64,000 bases of DNA from NCBI RefSeq assembly GCF_003432115.1, contig NZ_QWDC01000001.1, positions 186,001-250,000 on the forward strand, in the 5' to 3' direction. The DNA is from Mucilaginibacter conchicola (GTDB lineage: Bacteria; Bacteroidota; Bacteroidia; Sphingobacteriales; Sphingobacteriaceae). Shown piece by piece: positions 16,676 through 25,244 of the stretch. The notes below the pieces were generated by a model. The model made no database searches. It saw only the letters and a program-made list of their open reading frames with translations, and was not told where the DNA came from. A program made the position numbers and the translations under genes. Positions within the stretch are counted from its first letter, which is position 1. Each line of letters opens with the position of its first letter.

Positions 16676-16864
16676 TTATCTCCCGCGGTTATGACGGTTA
16701 TGAGTTCTGTTATAAGAGTGAATGCGGTTCTCTTTCTCAAAATCGATCTCGCCGATCAGGCGTTTCAGAACCTCATTGTCCATTTTCGTATGGTCAATAA
16801 TGATCTGCTGCGTTTGTTGCTCCGGCGCTTCGTTTTGAAGGTCTTTCTCGTTTGTTTTTTCCAT
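16676..16864 (-). CDS. RiPP precursor peptide with three [YH]-N-R core units
   Basis: 62 residues from ATG 16864; an upstream in-frame TTG at 16897 would give 73. The leader is acidic and Gln-rich with a helical stretch DNEVLKRLIGEIDFEKEN. The C-terminus is RIHSYNRTHNRHNRGR, containing Tyr51-Asn-Arg53, His55-Asn-Arg57 and His58-Asn-Arg60. The last two come from near-identical 9-base repeats (CATAACCG plus one base). An aromatic residue followed by two residues, the last polar, is the pattern modified by three-residue cyclophane maturases. Its stop is 6 bases from the maturase start, and it is first in the operon, which fits a highly expressed substrate. Confidence 0.78.
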   Translation of the reverse strand: MEKTNEKDLQNEAPEQQTQQIIIDHTKMDNEVLKRLIGEIDFEKENRIHSYNRTHNRHNRGR

Positions 16865-17195
16865 AAAAGGGCCTTGATAATTAGGTAAAGTTATCAATAA
16901 AAATAGCCTTATTTTTTTTATTTTGTAATGGATTGATCTTTAAATCATTAAATAAGTCCGCAATGACTCGTTATTTAAGGAGCAAATCTCATGAAACAAT
17001 AACCTATCATTTGAATTCAAAGGCTTTTTGTATTCATAAGCATTTAATTTTCAAATAATTAATATTTTGTATCGTAACTTAATTTATGGTATCGTTCTCG
17101 TTATTGATCATAAAGGCTATCCCGAAAAATAGGATGATGTTTTCTAAAATCACAGATGTGGTCTTTTTTGGCTATTTTTAGATCAAAAATAAAGT
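16865..17195. other. AT-rich divergent intergenic region
   Basis: About 330 bases between the RiPP operon and the small gene at 17196. It must hold the RiPP promoter; on the minus strand TAACTTTA about 20 bases before the precursor ATG is an imperfect -7 box. No further gene, terminator or long repeat was seen. Confidence 0.45.
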
Positions 17196-17426
17196 ATGAA
17201 TAATACACTTACCCAGCAACTGAAAGATGACTTCGCACGTGCCTCAGGGCATAAAATGAGCGCCGATAATAACCCTTCCGATTTTTCGGCATTCCTCTAC
17301 GAGAAACTCCTGAAAACCATATCGGACACTCTGGCGGAAGAACTGGCGAAGCAGCCTGAAAGTAAACCTTACTTCGACAGTTTTCAAAAGAACCTTAATC
17401 ACAAGTTGGGCTCTTCTTTTAGTTAA
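17196..17426 (+). CDS. Small unknown acidic/helical protein
   Basis: 76 residues from ATG 17196, predicted helical throughout: LTQQLKDDFARASGHKMS, then FSAFLYEKLLKTISDTLAEE and SFQKNLNHKLGSSF. No signal peptide, membrane segment, zinc motif or known family was recognised. It lies between the RiPP operon and the DUF4238 gene, divergent from the former, with about 200 bases to the latter. It could be an immunity or regulatory protein for either neighbour, but nothing in the sequence decides this. Confidence 0.55.
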   Translation: MNNTLTQQLKDDFARASGHKMSADNNPSDFSAFLYEKLLKTISDTLAEELAKQPESKPYFDSFQKNLNHKLGSSFS

Positions 17427-17624
17427 TTCAGGCACAGGCCTGTTATAGCAGTCGCCGCGAAAAAAGCGCCTTGTGTTTTGCACCTGACCCTCGTCGACCA
17501 ACCGGCAAAACACGGGGCGAAAATGGGCCGCGCAACGTCGGATAGCCCGAGCCACAGGCACCGCCCTGATAAACTCCCGCTTTTTTGTATTTTTATTTTT
17601 TAATCATAAAGCCTGAAACTTGTC

Positions 17625-18539
17625 ATGGTTAAGAACCAACATTATGTTCCCCGATTTTATTTAAAGCATTTTCTGGACGAGAATGGTAAGTGCCTGGCTT
17701 TCCATAAAGACAGTCAAAAAGTTTTTTCGACCAATCCACAGAGCATGGCCAATGAAAATTTCTTTTATGACCATTCTGCTTTCGACGATGCATTAGGGAC
17801 GGATCAGCCGGTGGAAAAATACCTCAGCCAGGTTGAAGAACTGTATGCACCATTCCTGAAATGGCTGCTTGACGCGATCGATAACAGGGAGATCATCTCA
17901 TTGAACGAAGATATGCGGGCCATTCTTTGTGACCTGGTCATGTTCCAGATCATTCGTACGAAAGCGCATCGCGAAAATATGTTCCAAGGCTTCCGGCAAT
18001 TTCAGGATAAGTTAGTGCAATCAGGTTGGCTGAGCGAGGAAATGATAACCGAAATGCGAAAAGATAATACGGCAGACCGGGCAAAACAAAGTCACCTGGA
18101 ACAACTTTTTTTTGATACAGAATTTAAGGAAAGCCTCATCAAGATCCTGGACAGTCATATCTGGTTGGTCTTTAAAAACATTACCAATACACCGTATTAT
18201 ACCTCCGACCATCCTGTCGTTAAAACGCCGCATCTACGCCGTGAACACCGGTCCGATAACGGTTACAGGTCCGAGGGTATCGAGATCGCCATGCCGCTGT
18301 CTTCGACCCATTTGCTGGTGCTGGTGGAACGGACCATGTTCAAGCAATATGAAGCGTATGAGAACGAAGTATTGATACATAGTGATGTGCAACATATCAT
18401 CTATTACAACGCGATGCAGGTATCGCAGTCTTACCGTGCTGTTTATTGTGTAACGGACCAGTTCGAGCTGGCTAAAGAAATGGTAACGACGCATCCCGAA
18501 CTCCAACAACTCGACCACGACCGGTTCGGTGTAGAATAA
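17625..18539 (+). CDS. DUF4238 domain-containing protein
   Basis: 304 residues. The N-terminus KNQHYVPRFYLKHFLDENGK is the DUF4238 signature, and the pattern continues with ENFFYD, VEKYLSQVEELYAPFL and LVMFQIIRTKAHRENM. Late in the chain YYTSDHPVV and IAMPLSSTHLLVL are also typical. The biochemical activity of the family is not established as far as I know; members are often found in mobile or defence-rich regions. It is 12 bases ahead of the giant STAND gene and on the same strand, so the two are probably co-expressed, making DUF4238 a candidate partner of that sensor. Confidence 0.82.
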   Translation: MVKNQHYVPRFYLKHFLDENGKCLAFHKDSQKVFSTNPQSMANENFFYDHSAFDDALGTDQPVEKYLSQVEELYAPFLKWLLDAIDNREIISLNEDMRAILCDLVMFQIIRTKAHRENMFQGFRQFQDKLVQSGWLSEEMITEMRKDNTADRAKQSHLEQLFFDTEFKESLIKILDSHIWLVFKNITNTPYYTSDHPVVKTPHLRREHRSDNGYRSEGIEIAMPLSSTHLLVLVERTMFKQYEAYENEVLIHSDVQHIIYYNAMQVSQSYRAVYCVTDQFELAKEMVTTHPELQQLDHDRFGVE

Positions 18540-18551
18540 TTTGACCTATTT

Positions 18552-21500
18552 ATGACCACTAAGATCAATCCCAATGCCTCCATCCGGAGCGGTTATGTCT
18601 TTGAAGACCTCTATGTGCTTCAGTTATGTGTCAACTGGCTCAGGCATCCTGAAAGATATACAACATTGCGTGTCCAGTATTTACCTGATGCTGTGCAACA
18701 GGCACGATTCGCTATCGACGATGTCGTCACGACCAGCCCGGAAGGCTATTATGAATTTTTCCAGTTAAAACACTTGCAAAACCCGCAAACTGATTTTTGG
18801 ACGTTTGAAAGACTGGTTGAAAAAGGGCTATTGAAATGGGTCAAATCCTATGGTGCTATTCAAAAAGGCGAGTTGAATGGCAACGGTGCGCTCATTACGA
18901 ACGGACTGCCTGATACAGAGGTCGCCGTCTGTATGATGGGGACAAAGCTTAATTATGAACAATTGGCAATCCGGCAACCGGCTTTATTGCAGCAATTGGA
19001 AAATATTGACGGACAAGAACGGCTTAAAACATTCCTCCACGATTTTTCTTTCGATTTCGGAACGCCGGGAAAACAGGAAATGGAGCGAAAACTGCGTGAC
19101 ATCCTGAACTACGAACTCAAAGTTACCGAAGAAGGGATCAATCGTCTTTTGCTTTACATCGCGCAGCAGGGCAGCGAAAAGCACCCTATAGCTTTTCAGC
19201 TGGCAGACATCCGGGCCCAACTCTCCTGGGACGATCCCCGGCCATTGAACCAGGAATTTAACATCCCGATCGATTTCGAGTTTTTTAATAAGTCGCAACA
19301 TGCCGAGACCATACAGGAATTGCGGGACCCCAAGGGTGGCATAAAAGTATTTACCGGTAAGCCCGGCAGCGGCAAAAGCACCTATCTGTCCAAACTTTAC
19401 CAAATACTACAACAGAAACTTGGCTTGTTCACCATTCGTCATCATTATCACTTAAATCCGAGTGACACCGCATTCCGGGAACGCCTGAACGCCGACCGCG
19501 TGAAAGAGGCACTGAAAGCTGAATTTAAAAAACTGAAACAGGAAGTGATCGGTCAATTGGCCATCAACAATACGAGTCATGTGTCCTTGCGGGAATTCAT
19601 TAACGCGACCGCTAAATTCTATGCAGCCAAAGGTCAGACATTCGTCCTGATCATTGACGGGTTGGACCATGTTATCCGGGAAAGCCATCATACGCGTGAG
19701 TTGAGTGATTTTATCGAACAGGTCCTTTATCCCCAAGAAGGCTACTGGCTGGTGCTCGGTACTCAGGAAGTGGCAGTACCTTACTTACCGAACGTAGTGC
19801 ATCGGCTGGCCCCGGCAGAACAATGGCTGGAGATCAAAGGGCTTCACCAGCGCGCTATCGAAAAAATATTCCGGAAAGATCCAGTCTTTAAATTATTGAC
19901 CGCCCACGAACCGGTACGCGGAAAGGTGATCCCGCTGTTGTATCGCAAAACACAAGGCAATCCGCTGCACCTTCGCTATGTACTTGGTCAGCTTACTTTG
20001 GTGAATGAAAGGGTAACCTTGGAAAAGATCGAACAGGTATTGCCTTACCAGGGAGAGATCAGCGCGTATTACGAAGAACTTTGGCGACAATTACCGCCAT
20101 TGGCCAAAACCTTCGCCCTCGCGGTTTGTGTACTCGACTTTCGGCTTCAGGAAGAACAATTGTTCGACCTGGCCGCTCACCTGACTTCCAAACCACAGGA
20201 AATATCCGAGGCCTTTCATCAGATCCGGCACTTGTTCCGCATGGAACTGGCAGGTATTACCGTTTACCACAACAGTTTTGGGGTATTTGTCGGCGCACGG
20301 CCTGAATTTGAACAGCAGAAGCTGTTATTGTTCAAGCAACTGAAGAACTGGCTGAAAAAGCCGGCACAAAAAGAACTGGCCTGGGCGGAACTCTTGAAGA
20401 TCGAATATTTCCTGGGCAACGACCGCCCCATCTTAAAAGTCGACAAAAAATGGGTGACTGAAAGCTACCTGGAAGGCAGAGACGAAGAAACGGTACGTAA
20501 AATACTCCAGCTTGGCGCTGAGGCAGCCTTTAAAAAACAACGTTTTGAACTGGTTGCCAATTTCAAGCAACTGGATGTCTACTTCAGTAATAAGCAATAC
20601 AGTCTGCATAAAGTGCTGCCCGTTTTGTCCGCATTCGCACAACGGCTCAAATCTCCGGCGACCGCCCGTTTCACGGACTTCGATCAACTGGAGCATTTTC
20701 AGATCAAGAACAATCTCATCAATTTGTATGACCTGGGTAAGCTGCAACGTATACCGGAAGCAGCCACTGAGCGTTTCAATGAGCTATTGTCTACTCACGC
20801 CCATGAGCATCAGGAAGTGGTTAAAGAACTGTTGGAACTCCTGGCGCATATTGAACCGGAACCCTTTGAACGTGTTTATCGGTTCATCCTGCATTACCGG
20901 CGCAACGAAGATTCAGCGAACTACTTTGAGCATTACTTAAGCCACCTGCTTCAGCGAAAACGTCAAAGTAAGGTCAGGGCCTTGTTAGATGCCCAATTGA
21001 ACGCGAGCGAAAAACACGCTTTAACATTGCGGCTCATCGGACACCAGCTGACCAGCGGTGATACGCAGTGGAACGCGTATATCACCCGATTCAGTAAAAC
21101 GGTTAAGAATAATCCGCATTACCACCTCTATCATTACCTGGAGACAGGCAGCCTCCTCACCATGCCCGTGCTGACCGAGCATGCTGATCTGCCGGAAAAA
21201 CTGGATTATCATGGCACCCGTGAATCCAAAGCCGAGCAATTGTATGCGGACAATTTTTTCTCCGGCCTTTTGCTGAATTTGTCCGGGTCGCCAATTCCCG
21301 TAACGCAATGGACAGCGGCGGCAGGCGATGGCTGGCAGATGCAACTGATGGTCACCGTCCTGGACCTGAGTACCCTGATGAGTTCTCTTTTTCAAGCGAA
21401 AAAAACCATCCCAGTGACCGCGTTATTCGACGAATTTGAGTCTTTACCAGACCTGGATTTCTATGCCGATCACGAAAAATTCGAGGTCAAGCGTACCATC

Positions 21501-24413
21501 ATTCCTCACGTTCTGAAAGAAATGCTGTTCACTCTTGCCGCACTCAACCGGCAAAACGGATCACCGAACGCATTCGACAAATCGGATGTAGAAGCAATAT
21601 TTGAGTCCAAATGGTTGAACCACGGTGTCAGAAGCGAAATATATGCCTTGCCCTATTGCAGCTTTACCGCTGCAGGTTACCGGGCTTACAAGACGCTGAT
21701 GACGGACTATCTACGCGATGCCCTCATTCCATTCCATGAGCGCGCCGAATACTACCTGCAAATGGCCCTGCAAGCGGACGTGTTACAAAAACGCGAAGAT
21801 GCCCGTTACTTCCTGGAGAAAGCCAGTGAAAACATCATCAGCTATGGCCATCATAAGGATATGACGGTTGACGCCATCCTGGATGGCATCAAAGTCTGTG
21901 GGGCAGCTGGTTCAGCCCAGACCGTAGATATGTTACGTAAAATGGCTCCCTATGTATATTATATGGAAGACCTGACGGATGGTGACGAAACCGGCAGTTT
22001 TATCTACGAATGGGGCGGGTTACTCAATACCTATGCCCCGGAACTCCATCGAAATCTTTATTTGGAAAAGGTGGAGAAACGAGAATATCAGTTAGCCGAG
22101 GTGTTATTTGCCGATCTGCTTGGTCAGCTTGACCTGCAAGACCCGATCGATCAGGCCCTGGCGGAGACCGCGGTTTCGCGTGCTACTTTCTCTGGGCTGA
22201 CGTCCCTGGCAGAAACGCACCCGGCTGTTAAAACGGTTATTGAACAGATCCAATGTCAATTCGGACCGGTCGACTATACAGAGGCGCGCGAGCCGGAAAA
22301 ACATACCCCATATGAACGAGAACGACCATCACGTGCGGCTATGCTGACTGTAACCCCGGCCGCCCTTCATGACCACTACCTTAACCTGCCGCTTAATGGC
22401 TACCAAGAACGTAAATATGCGCAACGACATTTTCTGAACGACTGGTGTGCAGTTTGGCTGGATTCAACAGACCACCTGCCGGAGGTCATCGCCGCCTTAA
22501 AAACCATTACCAGCCTGCATTTCGAGGACATCGATCACGAGACGCTGGACCTCATCTACCCGCAGGCCCTCATCTATGACCGTCAATATGCTTTCGACTG
22601 CCTATGCTGGTCTTTTGCCAATAACGGAGACTGGAGCCCTGCTTATATCCGGGGCGATGAATCCGCCCAAAAGAAATGGGGCTTGCTGGTGCGGGATTTT
22701 CCGGGCAGCGAAGCCGCATTTTTTGAACATACTATTTATTATAGCGGTAAGAGCTATGGCCGAGGTGAAAACTATTATATGCCCATGCCCAAGGTTATAC
22801 AGTTCTTTATTTTTATCAATCAACCGGAAAAAGCAGAAGCACTGGTGCGTTCCAGTATCGATTTCCTGCCACAACTTTTTCCCGACGTGGCGCTTCCCGT
22901 TCCTGACTTCATCATGTATGAGCGTCCCATCAGCACGTTCAAACTTTTACTTAAACGGCTGGAGTGGTTGAGCCCACTTGTACGGGAAAGAGCCGCCTTT
23001 CACCTGGCCCGGCTTTTGGCAGCCGATAAAAGCGGAACGCTGCACATACAATTTTTGGGCTGGCTCGAAGAAACTATGTTGGAGAGCTATGCCTGTTACG
23101 GGCTATTGGTGCTGCTGCGATCGCTTAATCAACCAGATAGTTATAGCTACACCCACCTGGAATTTGACCGGTATTACCCATTGGCCTTGCGCTGCATGGC
23201 CACCGACCTATTATTAATGGCTATCGCCAAAAAAACCCGCAAGCGATTTTACTGTGAGCTGCCAATGATCGCAGCTGTTTATCTACGCAGGGATGAGATG
23301 ACCGAAGCCAGGTTCCGGGAAAATGTTCGGACCCATTTGCCGGTCATATTTTTCGATATGCTCAAGGGCATGCAAAAAAGAACAAACCAAGAGGTCTGGC
23401 GCCTGTGGTACAACCTCTTCATTGAACGGACAACAGAGCTGGGCATCACGGAAACCTATGATGACCGCAACTACCATAACCGGGAGCATGACCTGATGAC
23501 CGGACGTTCCACCCTTATTACCGAAGTGTACCGCTCGACATTTTTTAACCTGATCGATTATCTGCATTCCACCCGTATCATTGGCGGCCGCGAACTTGAT
23601 TATTATACGAAGAAGAACCTGCCGGTCGATCTATCTTTCTGGGCGGTCGCTCTTTCAGAAAAACCCGATTGGTGGCCTGTTTTTAAAGCCGGCCAAACAG
23701 AACTTACTGCTTCCGTTAAAGAGCTCCTGGAGGTTAAAAACAATAAGCAAGTCTTACACCTGCATGGCGCGGTCAGCAATGGGCCTAAATACTATCAAAG
23801 TACCCGGCAAGGTGAAATTCACATCATTCCATTTGCCTATCAGGTTGCCGGTAAAACAACCGTTTCTCCGAAAGAGATATACCGGGCTTTACAGGAAAAA
23901 CGAACCGGCTGGTTCTCGGATACGCGAGATTTTGATGATTTTGGTTACTTCGATCACCCAATCGATCATCGTTATGACGGATATGTTCCCCAAATCGAAT
24001 TAAAGGGGTTGCAAATGACCAATCTGGTGAGTTTCATTAGTTTTGAAACCATCCATATGTGGCAATATTACCGAATGGCCCATCAACCGATGCTGCCTGT
24101 CCCGGAATTGACCAGCCGATCGTCACTTTCTACCGAAAATGATAAAATAACGTATCGGGATAATAATAATGTAGTGATAAGTATTCATGATTTCGCTATG
24201 GGTGTTCGTGACGAAATGCATACCGGGGACGTGATCCCGACAGGTAATTATATGCTGGTCGACAAACCCTTTTTAGACTTAGCACTGAAAAGCATGGGCC
24301 TGCGCCTTGCCTTTGTTTACCAGTTAAAAGTACATCAAAAAGCTTCCATTTACGTCCGTACCAGAGAAACAGAAACGTTTTATGATACCGTACATTTGGA
24401 TCTTACATACTAA
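18552..24413 (+). CDS. Giant STAND NTPase with N-terminal Cap4-like nuclease (Avs-like)
   Basis: 1953 residues. The N-terminal 230 or so resemble a Cap4/DUF4297 PD-(D/E)xK nuclease: SGYVFEDLYVLQLC (Glu19), FAIDDVVTT (Asp56-Asp57) and YYEFFQLKHLQ (Glu68, Gln71, Lys73). A P-loop NTPase follows, with Walker A FTGKPGSGKST near 267-278, Walker B FVLIIDGLDHV near 363-372, and a winged-helix-like region. The remaining 1300 residues are helical repeats without recognised names, as in sensor domains of antiviral STAND proteins. Known Avs proteins bind a phage protein with this region and oligomerise to activate the nuclease. The specific trigger here is unknown. The frame is intact. Confidence 0.78.
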   Translation: MTTKINPNASIRSGYVFEDLYVLQLCVNWLRHPERYTTLRVQYLPDAVQQARFAIDDVVTTSPEGYYEFFQLKHLQNPQTDFWTFERLVEKGLLKWVKSYGAIQKGELNGNGALITNGLPDTEVAVCMMGTKLNYEQLAIRQPALLQQLENIDGQERLKTFLHDFSFDFGTPGKQEMERKLRDILNYELKVTEEGINRLLLYIAQQGSEKHPIAFQLADIRAQLSWDDPRPLNQEFNIPIDFEFFNKSQHAETIQELRDPKGGIKVFTGKPGSGKSTYLSKLYQILQQKLGLFTIRHHYHLNPSDTAFRERLNADRVKEALKAEFKKLKQEVIGQLAINNTSHVSLREFINATAKFYAAKGQTFVLIIDGLDHVIRESHHTRELSDFIEQVLYPQEGYWLVLGTQEVAVPYLPNVVHRLAPAEQWLEIKGLHQRAIEKIFRKDPVFKLLTAHEPVRGKVIPLLYRKTQGNPLHLRYVLGQLTLVNERVTLEKIEQVLPYQGEISAYYEELWRQLPPLAKTFALAVCVLDFRLQEEQLFDLAAHLTSKPQEISEAFHQIRHLFRMELAGITVYHNSFGVFVGARPEFEQQKLLLFKQLKNWLKKPAQKELAWAELLKIEYFLGNDRPILKVDKKWVTESYLEGRDEETVRKILQLGAEAAFKKQRFELVANFKQLDVYFSNKQYSLHKVLPVLSAFAQRLKSPATARFTDFDQLEHFQIKNNLINLYDLGKLQRIPEAATERFNELLSTHAHEHQEVVKELLELLAHIEPEPFERVYRFILHYRRNEDSANYFEHYLSHLLQRKRQSKVRALLDAQLNASEKHALTLRLIGHQLTSGDTQWNAYITRFSKTVKNNPHYHLYHYLETGSLLTMPVLTEHADLPEKLDYHGTRESKAEQLYADNFFSGLLLNLSGSPIPVTQWTAAAGDGWQMQLMVTVLDLSTLMSSLFQAKKTIPVTALFDEFESLPDLDFYADHEKFEVKRTIIPHVLKEMLFTLAALNRQNGSPNAFDKSDVEAIFESKWLNHGVRSEIYALPYCSFTAAGYRAYKTLMTDYLRDALIPFHERAEYYLQMALQADVLQKREDARYFLEKASENIISYGHHKDMTVDAILDGIKVCGAAGSAQTVDMLRKMAPYVYYMEDLTDGDETGSFIYEWGGLLNTYAPELHRNLYLEKVEKREYQLAEVLFADLLGQLDLQDPIDQALAETAVSRATFSGLTSLAETHPAVKTVIEQIQCQFGPVDYTEAREPEKHTPYERERPSRAAMLTVTPAALHDHYLNLPLNGYQERKYAQRHFLNDWCAVWLDSTDHLPEVIAALKTITSLHFEDIDHETLDLIYPQALIYDRQYAFDCLCWSFANNGDWSPAYIRGDESAQKKWGLLVRDFPGSEAAFFEHTIYYSGKSYGRGENYYMPMPKVIQFFIFINQPEKAEALVRSSIDFLPQLFPDVALPVPDFIMYERPISTFKLLLKRLEWLSPLVRERAAFHLARLLAADKSGTLHIQFLGWLEETMLESYACYGLLVLLRSLNQPDSYSYTHLEFDRYYPLALRCMATDLLLMAIAKKTRKRFYCELPMIAAVYLRRDEMTEARFRENVRTHLPVIFFDMLKGMQKRTNQEVWRLWYNLFIERTTELGITETYDDRNYHNREHDLMTGRSTLITEVYRSTFFNLIDYLHSTRIIGGRELDYYTKKNLPVDLSFWAVALSEKPDWWPVFKAGQTELTASVKELLEVKNNKQVLHLHGAVSNGPKYYQSTRQGEIHIIPFAYQVAGKTTVSPKEIYRALQEKRTGWFSDTRDFDDFGYFDHPIDHRYDGYVPQIELKGLQMTNLVSFISFETIHMWQYYRMAHQPMLPVPELTSRSSLSTENDKITYRDNNNVVISIHDFAMGVRDEMHTGDVIPTGNYMLVDKPFLDLALKSMGLRLAFVYQLKVHQKASIYVRTRETETFYDTVHLDLTY

Positions 24414-24514
24414 TTTTGAAGATCAAACCTAAAAAATCATATCACTAATCCACTCGCCTCAAACCAACGAATATAAAATGCATCACTTTCATACCCAAAC
24501 CGAACAACTAATCA

Positions 24515-25207
24515 ATGGCCAGCGATAAACCCACAAACCTGTTCCGCAGCCTGGATGCAGAGGGCTGCAAACATATTTATCCAAAAGTCAAAAAAAACGC
24601 AGACCGGCATTTCAACGCAGCCGAGTTGCTTGTCCAGTCTGGGGACTATGCGAACAGCGTAGCGCACTTGATCCTGGGTTCTGAAGAATTGATTAAATCG
24701 TTCGTGCTGGTGTTGCAGGCCTATGAATTTCCGGTGAAGAAGATAGCCAATTACGACAAACTGTTCACGCATCATACCGCCCGGCACAACCTGTTAAAAG
24801 AGTTTTATTCGGTTTATCGCTTTATCAGGGGCATTGTGGAGTGGCCGGAATGGAAGCAAGGGCAATCTTTCCTAAGCAACTTTTCCAAAGTGCTTAGCTA
24901 CAGCGTTAATATCCTGAATAATAGCATTGCTAATTATGAATGGTGGGATAAGGCAGATCAAATGAAGCAACACTGTTTTTACCTGGACTACAACAGTCGT
25001 GGCACGGTCGACCCTATCAGCATCGACCACAACGCGTTTGAAACTACCCGAACTATCACCCACAAATTCCGGGAAGATCTGCGCCTGATGGTCATCATTA
25101 TCGAACGAGCTTCTTCCGAAGACCTCGCTACGTTAAAGGATGCTTTTGTCAGCACCGGAATGACCGAACAGATCGATGAGTCCATTACGCGAAAAAAGAG
25201 TAAATAG
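24515..25207 (+). CDS. AbiV-like abortive infection protein
   Basis: 230 residues, helical. The conserved AbiV-type pattern is visible: KNADRHFNAAELLVQSGDYA, then NSVAHLILGSEELIKSFVLV, with NA, GDY and EE at the usual spacing, and a following YDKLFTHHTARHNLL with a His cluster. AbiV proteins were described as abortive-infection factors in lactococci and belong with HEPN-like helical folds. It is 101 bases after the STAND gene and 37 before the nuclease-like gene. It may work alone or with either. Confidence 0.7.
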   Translation: MASDKPTNLFRSLDAEGCKHIYPKVKKNADRHFNAAELLVQSGDYANSVAHLILGSEELIKSFVLVLQAYEFPVKKIANYDKLFTHHTARHNLLKEFYSVYRFIRGIVEWPEWKQGQSFLSNFSKVLSYSVNILNNSIANYEWWDKADQMKQHCFYLDYNSRGTVDPISIDHNAFETTRTITHKFREDLRLMVIIIERASSEDLATLKDAFVSTGMTEQIDESITRKKSK

Positions 25208-25244
25208 AAGAACCTAATCATCAATTTTAAGCTAAACCTGAACA

